From Clavelina lepadiformis (lineage: Eukaryota > Chordata > Ascidiacea > Aplousobranchia > Clavelinidae): a stretch of DNA of 64,000 bases. Within the stretch, counting starts at the first letter, position 1, and each line of letters begins with the position of its first letter. The notes under the pieces are model-generated. The model had not been told where the DNA came from and did no database searches. It worked only from the letters and a program-made list of their open reading frames with translations. The translations under genes and the position numbers were made by a program. The stretch spans positions 22,328,479 through 22,392,478 of the forward strand of contig NC_135243.1 in the NCBI RefSeq assembly GCF_947623445.1, written 5' to 3'. Positions 50,401-61,775 of this stretch are shown one piece after another.

Positions 50401-53385
50401 ATTTGTAATGATAACTGTTATTTTGCAGACGCTTTAAATGTTGTCTACGAATTGCTTTAATTAGCCTTATACTTTCGTCATCTTTTAATGAAATGTCTAT
50501 TTTCATCAAGTTTCTCACATTACTAACTTAAGATTTTAATCTATTTGCGACAGGTATAGATTGAACAACACATTTGGTTATTTTACACTAAAAAGGCTTT
50601 CTGTAGAGCGGAGGTGAAATCGGTCATGATGGGCATATAAGCCGATACAGGGTTAACAAAGCAGCAAGTAAAACCAAACGTAAAGTTCCTAAGTAACAGC
50701 TTGCTATTAATAATTACGGGACGTTTGTTGGTTGCTGTTACTGCTCAGTCAATAGCAGTTGAACTGGAGGAGGCATATATTCAAGAAAAGTGAAAAGTGC
50801 ACTACAAGTGTATATGCATTTCTATTTGAAGTCGATTTGTTAATGTGTGTTGCTTGCCTGCCTTTTTAATTTTTATTAAATCAACAAACAACATGAAAAA
50901 AGCAACAAATAAATAAAACATTGTGGAATATGTAGATTTTAAGAAAAAGTGCATCATAGTGTATTTGTATTTTCCGAATGTTCATCGATAAACACGAATA
51001 ATTGTAATCCCAAAACCCAAAAATTTCTATATTAGCAACAACTACTCTGAGATTGAACATAATTGCAAAAGGCTATGACCCGATTTGAAAAGTAGAAACA
51101 TAAACTACTTTGGCTGAAGCATTTTTTACGGTCTTTTAACAAGGACTTATAGCGCCAACAAGTGGTGTACAACTTTCGCCTAATTGCTGGTTTGCTGCTC
51201 TGTCGTTCAATAATACTGTGGAACAATTACAATGATTATAACTTATAAGTTGGTATATTTAAGATAAAAATTGATGAAATGAATTTGGTTCAGTAACCGA
51301 CAAAGCACTGCAGTACACTTCTTGTTTTAATACAGCACGTAATAATTATCATAATCTTTGTTAGCATTTATCAGGTCCAAAATGGGAATTGCCTGCAATT
51401 ACATTAAACTGGGTAATTGTGCAATAAAATATATCTTTTATCGATGGTATGTTATTATGGTATGGTATGTATTTACTTTATATGTATATGCATGCGTGTC
51501 GGTTATTTACAAGCAAACTTCACTGCTCGCAGGTATTGTGATTGATTTACGGTTACGAAGCAGTCTTATCAAGATATCAACTGGCAAAGTCACGATAGAA
51601 AAATATATACTTTAACTGAACCGTTTGTACATCATTTGTAACAAATTAGCATTATTTTAGTAAATACGGTATCGGTACATGTACATAATCTCAGTAAATA
51701 CGGTATCTGTATCTGTGCAGATGAGGGCATTTCAACTGTACAGAGCTGTTAAGAGACGGATTTTAGTAAATAAAATTAGACCGAGAACTTTTAATTAATG
51801 AGGGCAGATTAGAAAAAGCCTCTTCCAGACTGCAAAAAAATTAATTTGTTTTAATGGCATATAAGCAGAAAATTTAAAAATAGCACGTTGTGCTGCTGCC
51901 GCAATTATCTCAGTGGTGGCAATTTACCACATTTGTCTGCAGAATTTACGTAGTAACCTATGCAAAAGCTCAAGCCATAGCTTGTGCAGTTTTTAATGAT
52001 TGGTTAAAGGTTTTCCTGAGGAAAAAATTAGAAACGCGTTCGACATGATTGTTTTGACCTCTAACAAGTTACAGTAGCTCCTCACAATTTCATTCTCTCT
52101 TTGTATCAGTACCATATTGCCGAAGTATTGTATTTATTCACGTACAAGCCGCAGCCATAACTATAACTCTAGCTATGGTCATACCGTAGCTATAGCCATA
52201 CCGCAACAAAAGCTAAACAGTTACGTAAAACAGTGCTTTGCTGACGAGATGCATCGACAACAAGCGGCGGTTTACGTTTATTTCTTCATATTACAGTATT
52301 ATGTAGTTTATATTGGAGGGCGGCTTACAATTAGTTTAAATCTTCAACTTCATTTTTTGTAGCTCACAGTACTGCCTATATAAACAAATACAGTAGCTTC
52401 GACATACGCACTTCATCACCTAGCGGAAACTATATATCCAAAAAATCCGCCAGTCGGGGTCTCGTGAGTATACTTACATTCGCCTGGGCAGTACATATTA
52501 GATTGACGCCAAAGTGGAAGTTTTTTCAGCCAATCGGCCGTAGCTGAACTATTCTGGAATCATGGTGCTTTTTTGAAGAGATATGCAAAATCTAAGCACT
52601 TTACTCTTTGGTCTGGGTTTTGCAACCAAGCAGTTCCTGCTCTTATCATCATTGGCTGTTTCTCTTTGGCTTTATCGAAAAACAGTCGTTTATGCAGTTA
52701 CACGATTACAGTTAAAAAAACAAACGGTATAGGGTGACTTTTGGTATTACAGGTGCATAGTGGAAGTATAGTTCATGGTTAGGGGAGAAAACGTCTTGCA
52801 ACAATTTCAGTTAAAAATTACTCTTATTTTAAACCTAATCATACAAGGTTGCTAAGATAGTTTAGCTGGATAATTCTGCTAAGCGGTTAGAGGGCTAAGC
52901 TAAGCTGTTATAGTTATGATAAAATTGATGCAGCCACAACTTTAATTGGAATGTTCAATTGCGATTCACAATATTTAATTGCATGGGCAAATCTAAGTTA
53001 GTTATGCTTGTTATTTTTCTGTTACAAAATAGCAATGCAAATAAGGTCAAATACAGAAACACCATAGCTTATATGTGCAGTAGTTAAAAAACTGAATAAC
53101 ATTTTACAAAAACCAAGATTATGTAATTTGCAAAAAAGCTGTGTTGTATAGGTTTTATTGAAACCAACAGCATTTATCTTTAAAATTTGAAACGTACATA
53201 ATAACGTGAATAATGCAAAGCACAGAACAGCAGCTTACAAAAATCAAGAAATTTTAATCATGAAAATAATTGATGAGCAAAATCTTGACAGTGTTATTGA
53301 AGAAAAAATGCAAATAATTAGTTAGACCACTACATGATTTTCGGTTTTCAGTGAAAAACAAAATATTTCTACAGTATTTTATTTA
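47468..53385. other. Spacer between VIT-CUB genes B and C
   Basis: About 5.9 kb, AT-rich, with no supported gene. Minor features are a near-duplicate pair of ~20-base segments at about 51660-51715 (AAATACGGTATC repeated) and a short cluster of CTATAGCCATA-like direct and inverted repeats at about 52150-52205. Confidence 0.55.
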
Positions 53386-56300
53386 TCAATTGTGCACAAT
53401 TTCGTAAGACACACTGACGTAATAATAACTGGCTTTTGGAAAGGGTTTCAAGCGAACGTACAAGTCGGAAGATGAATAATTTCCCAACGTGTAGTCACGA
53501 AGTCCATAGAAATCAGTAACATTTTGCAAAACTCCCATACTAAATGAATTAACAGTAAGCTCAGTTACATCATCGACGATAGTGGAAGAAACAATCTTCA
53601 ATTCAACAGAAGAAGAATTGCTTAATGCAGGTAGAAGAAGACAGCTCGCACGCCACATGTCATCGTAAAGATATACGCTTCCGCTTAAACCAATTACGTA
53701 TTGTTTGGTTGGACAGGGAGTTCCCCAGTCAATGTCGTCAGAAGCAATGGGTATAGATCTGTATTTAGCCCGAAACCCTCGTGCTGTGACTGCTTGATCA
53801 GTGACAAGGTCAATGCCCACAGAAGTGCCTCTAAACGTTACTCCAGATAGATTTTGCCACGGTTGGATGTACGTATAATCACCATAGTAACTGACCTGGA
53901 GGCGATCAGAAACTTCAACGTCGTTGTCAAGAAAAGTTAATTCAACAATTTCGTTGTCCTGGCTCGACGAAAGACGCCAATAACAATTCATGTTGTTAAA
54001 ATATGACGTGGGGTAACCGGGAGACGAAATGTACTGGTAGTAATGTTCCGGAAGCGGAACGGGACTCAGACAAGCATATTTCTGCTTGTAACGCAGTTCG
54101 AACGTGCTCCTTTGAAAGTTATTATTAGACAAGAACTCCAGAAACAAATCGCTTCCAGTCGTTTGGAGAGAATAGAAGTAGTCTCCTGACGCCACAGTAG
54201 CAAGCAGTGGAGCGTTCGATGAGGGTCCGTCGTATACACGCAGGGTGTCACCGAAACCAATCGTAAAAGGATACTCGTCGTCTATTTGAAGTGTGTAGTT
54301 ACGAATAAGGTTATGAATATGCCACGTGCAGCGGGTATAATATGTACCAAACAGTGGAAAGTTGATATAACCATAACTAGCACTGTCGCTTAGCTCAACA
54401 TACTCGTGTGCTTCGGTTTCCGTGTAGTTTAAGCCAGAGAGTGATTTGTATGAAAGGCGAAAACCTTTCTTAAAAACCGAAGAGTCTGACGTAAAACGAA
54501 TATACATTTCGTTCTGAGTACTGTGACCTACGATCTCGCTGGCGAAAACATTACCAGTCAGGGTGGTTATACGTGGCGAACTAGACGTGGGGCCGTCATA
54601 AACGTACACCTTGTCACAACAGCTTTCAAGATCCATGTCAATTATCGAAACTTCAATGTTGTCATCGATATCAGCTACTATGGTCCAGCTACAATCGACG
54701 TTGTTTTCATACGAATTGGGGTATCCCGCAGAGATTAAGTACTTCGGGTAAGTGTAAGACTGTAGCGTTTGGTCACCGGAACACTCGGAAGTATTTGCAT
54801 TTGAGGTTTGGGTCGTGGGAATAGTTTCGACAGTCGTAGGAGACACGGTTGTGGGAAAGGTAGAAACCGACGTTGTTGTGGTGGTTGGATGTGTGGTCTC
54901 TGCAACTGGTCCAGTTGTTGTAGATTCCGATGTTGTGGTTGAAGAAATTGTGGATGAAATTGGCGGTTGCGTAGTTGAGGTTTCAAGTGTAGAAACGGTA
55001 GTAAAGACCGCAGAAAAGCCTTTGTTTGCAACAGAACAGTCGGTAGTCAGTCGAAGAAACATAAAATTTTTCGATGAGCTGTAGCTGACCTCGGAAGCAT
55101 CGGAATATTCCCCGGCAATCTCAGCTATGATGTGGCCGCGTGATGATGCTCCGTCGTGCAAAGTAAGACGGTCGCAACATGATTCAATAGAATAGTCAGT
55201 GAATGAAATGCTGACAACGCTACCGTATGAAGCACGAAGTGACCAAGTAAAAAGGGCGTTATTAGGATAAGCGGAAGGATAGTTTGGTGAAGAGATCTTC
55301 CCAAGTAGTTGTTGCGGGACTGCTGAACTCACGTCTAGGCTCACGTGAGCTTGGTTTGCATTTTTGTTCGTCAAGTTAAATGGTGCTTTGCTGTAAAGTA
55401 GCTGAAAAGTCACCTCGTGATGTGGTCTGATATTTACATTGTTCTGTGTGGCTTGGAGTTCTCTTGCGTCGCCTAAAAATTTATAGAAAAATTTGTAAAA
55501 TGCAAAAAAAAACATTTTTGTATACTCAAAGGCGCACCGTGCCTATAGGTCCAACGTGATAAATCTCAGCTCAACTTACTTGTTAGTGACTTTGGAGTAT
55601 AGATGGCAGCGTTGTGACCTTCCTCGTGTGCTGTTTCAAGGATTCTTTGAGCATGCTGCTGACTGGTCTTTTTGCCACGGTATGAGACACCTTCGTTCTC
55701 CATTGTGAAAGAGTAAAGCTCGACATCATCGGGAAGATACGCGTGAAACCCGACTTTTGCACCTTGAGCGCCATTGTTAGTTATACAGGTGCTAAGCGAC
55801 TGTTCTTGGTTTCGATTTGATGTGATGCTGTTAGATGAAACTGCCTGTACAAATCAAATGAAAAATATTTTTAACAGGTGATTGCTTTACTTTTATGTAA
55901 AAGTAATACTTGAGTTGACAATACATACTGTAATGAGATAAAGTACATTGCCCTGTGGTAAAAATATGAAACTTCTTGCTTATTTACTTATAGGTTATGT
56001 TGAAATAATTCTTAGGTTATATACACATTGAGTATTATTACAGTAAGATTTGTTTTGTCTGCATGATCAAAATTTAATTTTTGACTTGACGTAATATCTG
56101 AAATTCCAAGCTCTGTTGTTATTGTCAACAGAAAAAACCTTTGCGTATGTAACGAAATTATGTCACTCGTTATTTAAAGTATTTTGTATTTTACCGTTTT
56201 TGTGAGTTTGTTCTCTAGTGCGTTGATTGGTTGCAATTACCTTTGTTTGTGTCACGTTTTGTGCACTTTTATCTTATCACTAATTTGGCACCTTGCCTTT

Positions 56301-56665
56301 TGTACCCTATAAAAGCCGTTCGTTAAATGATTTGAGTAGGTCGGTTTTGGTTTTCGGTCGTGGAGGCTGTTCATTAAAATGAGTTCATTTCTTGGGTTTT
56401 ACTGGTGGTGTCGCGGTTCACCGTGAATGTGGAAATTGAGCCTGGCTATAAGAAAGAAACAATATTCTGTTACACGTATTTGACTAAAAACAGCTTCTTT
56501 TTTTAACGGGTAAATGCTAACTTGTTTGAAAAATATTTGTTCTAGTAATACCGTTTCGTATACTCCGACATCTTCTGCCAAACCAACGACCATCACTTCT
56601 TCATTTCCTAGGGACGCGGCGTTACAAGAAGCAAATAAACACAACATGAGTGCAACATTCTGCAT
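53386..56665 (-). CDS. Secreted VIT-CUB protein, gene C (3 exons, about 821 aa)
   Basis: Exon 1 (56552-56665) encodes a signal peptide (MQNVALMLCLFASCNAA). Exon 2 (55580-55844, 265 nt) carries the core of the VIT-like domain (LPDDVELYSF, ENEGVSYRGKK, NAAIYTPKSL). Exon 3 (53386-55472) starts with the last VIT strand (NVNIRPHHEVTFQLLYSK), then CUB1, an ~80-residue Thr-rich linker, CUB2 (CCDKVYVYDG), CUB3, CUB4 (CYWRLSSSQ) and the terminal CUB-like region. CUB1 is nearly identical at DNA level to that of gene D. Intron 1 contains a solo LTR (56158-56474) of the family found between the xanthine dehydrogenase units, and the upstream region carries an older retroelement relic. Confidence 0.9.
56158..56474 (+). 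mobile_element. Solo LTR in intron 1 of VIT-CUB gene C
   Basis: 317 bp from TGTAACG to GTTACA, flanked by a 4-base target duplication CGTA (56154-56157 and 56475-56478). Homologous along its length to the LTRs at 271-595 and 18073-18397, including the TATAAAA box, but more diverged. No internal retroelement sequence adjoins it, so it is a product of LTR-LTR recombination. It lies antisense to the host gene. Confidence 0.9.
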
Positions 56666-56839
56666 TTTTTTCGTATAAGATATACTACCTTAACATGGAA
56701 AAGTAAATTAATCTCTTTTCTTGCCTCGACTTAAAATAACAGCTTCTAAAAAACAAATCTCCAACAGCGCCGAAATACAAAGTATCTCTTGAACATCTTT
56801 CCTTCCTTGTCTCATGTACGCATGAGCCACCATATAAGG

Positions 56840-58040
56840 ATTCAAAGCAAATGGTCTTGAGAGGTTTTATCGGTAGTTAAAAAAGCTCCTTGTCATTGTT
56901 TTACAGGAAAAAGGCAAATGTTTGTTGATGGATTTCTCAAAACGTTTCATTAAATAAGTTGTTATACGTCCTAACCTGCGTATCACAACGATTCTTTTAT
57001 GGTTTATGCACAAAGTGTGTCAAAATATTATTTTGCACAGTTTTTTATTTGTTTCGCACGTTTTATTTATTTTGTTATCGTTACTTATTGTGTTATTTCA
57101 ACCTAATTTCTTTTGTCTTCTGTGTCATTTAATTTTGTCCCTTTAACAACTCAGTATCTAGATGTGGTCGAATGCGTAACCATTAACGTATCCTTTTCCG
57201 ATTGACGTCCTACATTTACTTCACGCATGAGTAGTTGTTTTCCTAAGGAAAAGGGACCTTCTACATTCGCGAGTTTAGGCTGAAGTACTTTCTTATTTTG
57301 TTTGGGTCTGTCGTTGAAGTTTTTAATGTTTATATTTATTATACAAGTCTGTTCGTGGCTTTAATCTCTCATCGAAGGTGAGTTTTTAATCTCTTTTTTG
57401 AATACAAGTAAGCCGCATATGTGCAACGTCTGCTGGTTTCGAGTGGATCGTGAAAGCTGTAGATAACGTACCTGGCAAAAACAAATCTGTAACAGAAGCA
57501 ACAAGAAACTTTGACTGAAAACGCTCGTTAACAGTTTCGTCTATGACAAGATGTGAGAAACGATTTTTCATAACTTTCAAAAAACATTTTCTATTCTACG
57601 CAAGCAGCAATTTGAATCACTTCAAAAAAACTCCCTCAACAACAAAGGACTTTGTTTCTCCAATAAACTTGAATGAGAAACAAATGGGCTTGAGAGGATT
57701 TATCTGTACGTATAAAAGCTCATAGTCAGAAGTTTACACAAAGAAGGTAAAGTTGTTTTGAACGAACATGGATTTCTAAAAATATCTCAACAAATAGGCT
57801 ATTACGTCTTAACCGTCGTATTACAACGAATCGTTTATGTTTTATGTACAAAGCAACACACATTTACCGAAATTGCTCGTTAAAAACGTCGTCTATGCTG
57901 GGATATGAGAAATCACCTTTCATAAGCCGCAAAAAATATTTTCTTTTCTACGCAAAAAAATTTTAAACACTTCGAAAAAGTTTCCTCAACAATCGCAGCC
58001 TTTGTTGGTCTAGTAAGCTGGAAAGAGAAATTTGTAATTG
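56840..58040. repeat. Imperfect ~350-base tandem repeat, interrupted by the retroelement relic
   Basis: The segment at about 57516-57700 recurs at about 57873-58040 (shared GCTCGTTAA, CGTCTATG, TATGAGAAA, TTTCATAA, TTCTACGCAA). The segment at 57680-57862 matches about 56845-57010 (CTTGAGAGG, ATGGATTTCT, AACGATTC/ACGAATCG, TTTATG). The order is part b, relic, part a, part b, part a, so the relic appears inserted in or beside the repeat array. Identity is moderate, with frequent small gaps. Confidence 0.6.
57015..57515 (+). mobile_element. Degraded relic related to the 5' part of the inter-unit retroelement
   Basis: Similar over its length, with gaps, to 16575-17110. Matching landmarks include GTGTGTC..AATATTATTT at the left, GATGTGGTC in the middle (57161 versus 16754), and at the right the stretch around CGTGAAAGC, ACCTGGCAA and AATCTGTAAC (57447-57490 versus 17065-17107). 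No gag frame remains. It sits in the upstream region of gene C. Confidence 0.65.
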
Positions 58041-58994
58041 ATGAGTCGTAAAACTCTCCGTGAAATGCTTTATGGGGGCGTGTCTACAATTATAAGATCA
58101 TCTAGCAGGAAACATCCATAAAATCTATAATAAATTTATGGGGTTAGCAAATTCCCACAGAAGTTTTCTTCCTGTTATGTGTGCAAAGCTAAACGTGTAA
58201 CAAACAAATAATTTCCAAGGTTTAAAGTCCAGGAGAAATTAGGCTACAAATAGAAAGTCTCAGAATTGCGTCAGTAACAGCGTAATCAGTAACAATAGTT
58301 GTTTATAGTTACGCTTCTTGAGATCTGGACATTTAATTATGTATCTTTAATAGGCTTACAACTAAAGGTACTTTACAAAATATTTTCAAAGCTTGCAGAG
58401 GTAAGTGCACTCGTAAAATCGTAAAATGCTTTTCTTATTAAAATATATCCTTCAACATTATTGTCATGTTGCAATGTCTTAAAACCTGCACAACATTCTA
58501 AATCATACAGCTATATAATAGTTCGTAAAAATATCTGTTGGCAAAGACATTAACCTTATATCAACTTAATGTTGAGCTAAAGATACGTTTTATGTACATA
58601 GGGAAGGCATGAAGAAATTTACAGTATTGTGCTTTGAAAGAAAACAACAGTAATACAACGCGCTGCAATCTAGCAATAATAACGCTGCAGAAAAACGCAG
58701 AACGGTAACGCACAATATAACACAGTCAATCACTTGATGTTTACAATGCGCAATTAAGAATGCTTCCTACACTCGGTAAATCAGCAGCGCACATCACATA
58801 CGCTTCTACTAAGTGCAAATGCAACTGTTAGTAAACAAAAACGAATTATTGTTTTAAAACAGCAAATTTTGTAAGAATTTTTATGTTGCAAAAATCGACA
58901 ATGAAATTTCGATTAGGTCAATTGTTTCACTCTACATGGAAAGACGACGCTCGGTATTGGTTAGCTAGATAAACGGAAAACCCTATATTGAGTA
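58041..58994. other. Spacer between tandem repeat and VIT-CUB gene D
   Basis: Nearly 1 kb, AT-rich. I see no CUB2-CUB5 remnants after the gene D stop codon, so the missing domains were deleted rather than merely shifted out of frame. No other feature seen. Confidence 0.5.
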
Positions 58995-61775
58995 CTATTT
59001 CGATGTCCAGAATAGATTAAGTATTTGTAGCAAGACCGTAAAGTATACCCAAACTGTGGTGTGAGAGTGATATTGCGAAACAGAAGCACCTGTCGTTGTT
59101 TCCTCATTTGCTTGGTTTGTGATGGAAGTAAGTGTTTCAGAAAGAGCAGGAATTCTATTCGTGGTTGTTGTTACAGTGGAAGTATCTGTGTTTGTATCTG
59201 TGAGTGTAACAATCGTTGATGTTCTTGCGGTTTTTGCCGGTTCGGTGGAGAACGTGGTCGAAACCGTCGTAGTTGAAATTGTACTGGAATTTGTTAAAGA
59301 TTGAGGTGGTGACGTTGAAGAAATGTGGGCAGTGCTGGATAGAGGCGAGGTATTCGTCGTGGTAGCAACCGTTTTAGGAAGCATCGTTGTTGTTGGTGTG
59401 GTTGTTTCCATTGCTAAATCAGGGTCTGTAGTAACGGTTGAAGTCTTTGTAGAAGCTGCTGGTTCAGTAGATAAAAATGTCGTGACTGAAGAAGTGCTAG
59501 ATTTTCTTGTAGATTGAATAGACGATGTTGTTTGAAGATAAGCGGGGCTTGTAATTGCTGGAGAACCCGTCGTCAAAGTAAGACTTACAGGACTGGTATT
59601 TGAATTTGTACTGTTTTCAACGGATTCAGATGTCGTCGAATCTGCGGAAGAAACCGCAGAACTAGCCGATAAGGTTGTGCTTGAAAATTCTGTGGATGGA
59701 GTCGTGAATACCTTAGGAATACAAAGGGCAATAAAGACGGCTGAGAATCCTCTACTTTCAATCATGGAGTCTGACGTCAGTTGAAGAAACATGAAGTTAT
59801 TTGATGAACTGTAGCTGACCTCGGAAGCATCGGAATATTCCCCGGCAATCTCAGCTATGATGTGGCCGCGAGATGATGCTCCGTCGTGCAAGGTAAGACG
59901 GTCGCAACATGATTCAATAGAATAGTCAGTTAATGAAATGCTGACAGCGCTACCGTAGGGAGCACGAAGTGACCAAGTAAAATGCGCGTTATTAGGATAA
60001 GCGGAAGGATAGTTTGGTGAAGAGATCTTGCCAAGGAGCTGGAAAGGATCTGCTGAACTCACGTCTAGGCTCACGTGAGCCTGGTTTGCATTTTTGTTGG
60101 TCAAGTTAAATGGCGCTTTGCTGTAAAGCAACTGAAAAGTCACCTCGTGATGTGGTCTAATGTTTACATTGTCTTGTGTGGTCTGGACTTCCCTCAGCTT
60201 GCCTAAAAATGTTAATCAAAGGTAAAATATTTAACATTACCGAATAATATTGAGTGGTAAAAGTCACACCGTGTTTATGTTTTGTCTAAAGATAACTGCA
60301 AATTACTTGTTAATGACTTTAGAACAAAAACTGCCGCATCCCGTTTTTCCTTGTTAGCTCTATCAAGAGTTTCTTCTGCGTGTTTCGGGTTCGTCCTCTG
60401 GTTATAAACGAAAATATCTTCGTGCTCCATAGCAAACGAATTTACCTCAATATTGTCCGGAAGATACGCGCAAAACCCGACTCTCACTCCCCTATCATCT
60501 TGGTTAATGATTGACACCTTCAGCGATTGTTCTTCATCACCCCGTGGTGTGGTTTCGTTCGGAGTAACTGCCTACGCAAAATTGAACGAAGAAACAAAGT
60601 TAACGAAAACGAACAAAATTTTAATTGCAAAAGGAGTTTTTCGTAAACATTGTGCCTGTGGATGCTCGTAGAATACCTGCTTAACTAATTAAAAATTATA
60701 TCAACGCACAGCTTGTACCAGTTTCTGATGAAATTTAACTTAGCAAGTTTATGTGCGTGTCTTTTCATACTTATAATTACTATCGCCAAGAGGGTTATTA
60801 TTCGATTATTGTCATTTTGCCTTTTAACAGCATTTCTCAAATAATTGCATTGGTGTCTGATTAATTATTCAGGATTACTTGGCTATAATTGAAGAAGAAG
60901 CTGATTAAGGTTTATAGTTGATAAACCCACTGGGTACCAGTACGCCGTGGGTAAAAAGCACTCCCAGTTGGCCACAAATCACATCTGTGAGAGAAATAAC
61001 TGGAAAAGGGGTGAAGCAACAGATAACGGAAAATAAAAGCACATGCAAATGCTTGAGAGAGATAAGCGTGTCAAGTGGAGTTGTTGTACATTTCTACTCA
61101 AGACAAGATTGGTCAAACACGACCACTAAAACGTTTTCCTCCACGAAGCGTAAAACGCCCGGCTAATGATTAGATTTACCCCTGGTTTTGATGAGACTCA
61201 CCGATTACTTTATGTGTAATGAATCAGTTTATCTGAGGCGTTGGTTGAGAAGGGTGGGTTCGATTTTTCCGTGCCCTTTCTATAAACTAGATTTTATATA
61301 AGCCCAAATTACTCGATGCTTTTATTTACGTTTCTCTTTGATGTGCTTATTTGGTAGGCATGTATGAAAACTCATGGCTGTAGCGACTAGCCGTTATAAG
61401 AAACGGTTAAAGAAACCTAGCCGGAAGACAATTTTCGCTGCCAGTGACAACATTATGAGGTATGAGTCATAGTTTATGACAAATACGTTATAAGAGCATT
61501 TGCTGCGTTGGTAGATGTATATAACCTCTCTAAGCGATTTTCTAAATTATTAGAGCCTGGAAAACGTCATTGCTTAAATGTGGAATTAATCTTAATATTA
61601 CGCTACAGATCCTAATGTTTCTAAGAATTGTATCACGAACTAGTTCCTAATGCACAACAGGCAATACCTTATGGTCAGCATCCTCTGCTAAGCCAATACT
61701 CAACACCTTGTCATTTCCCATTGAGGCTGCGTTATAGGAAACAAATAAACACAGCACAAGTACGACGTTCACCAT
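58995..61775 (-). CDS. Truncated VIT-CUB paralogue, gene D (3 exons, about 526 aa)
   Basis: Exon 1 (61668-61775) encodes a signal peptide (MVNVVLVLCLFVSYNAA). Exon 2 (60307-60571) is again 265 nt but its VIT-like core is divergent: the YHGKKT segment is replaced by FVYNQRT. Exon 3 (58995-60202) holds the final VIT strand, CUB1 and a Ser/Thr-rich mucin-like linker of nearly 200 residues, the longest in the array. The frame ends in a short hydrophobic stretch (WVYFTVLLQILNLFW) and stops. Comparison shows this tail is the start of CUB2 read out of frame: the KYLI...SG codons survive in another frame, and the rest of CUB2 and everything after is missing. It could be a decaying gene or a short, heavily O-glycosylated secreted or membrane-tethered form. 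Confidence 0.8.

Noticed and set aside
52140..52210. CTATAGCCATA-type direct and inverted repeats as a possible structured RNA
   Set aside because: Too short and irregular, in AT-rich spacer, with no flanking duplication or compensating pairing beyond a few bases.
54523..55084. Plus-strand open frames opposite the linker of gene C (and at 59119-59517 opposite gene D, 45979-46362 opposite gene B)
   Set aside because: They are antisense shadows of Ser/Thr-rich linkers, which read as Val-rich frames on the other strand.
58995..59060. C-terminal hydrophobic stretch of gene D as a bona fide transmembrane segment
   Set aside because: It is about 15 residues, aligns with frame-shifted CUB2 DNA, and has no counterpart in paralogues; I report it as a lesion with possible secondary use only.
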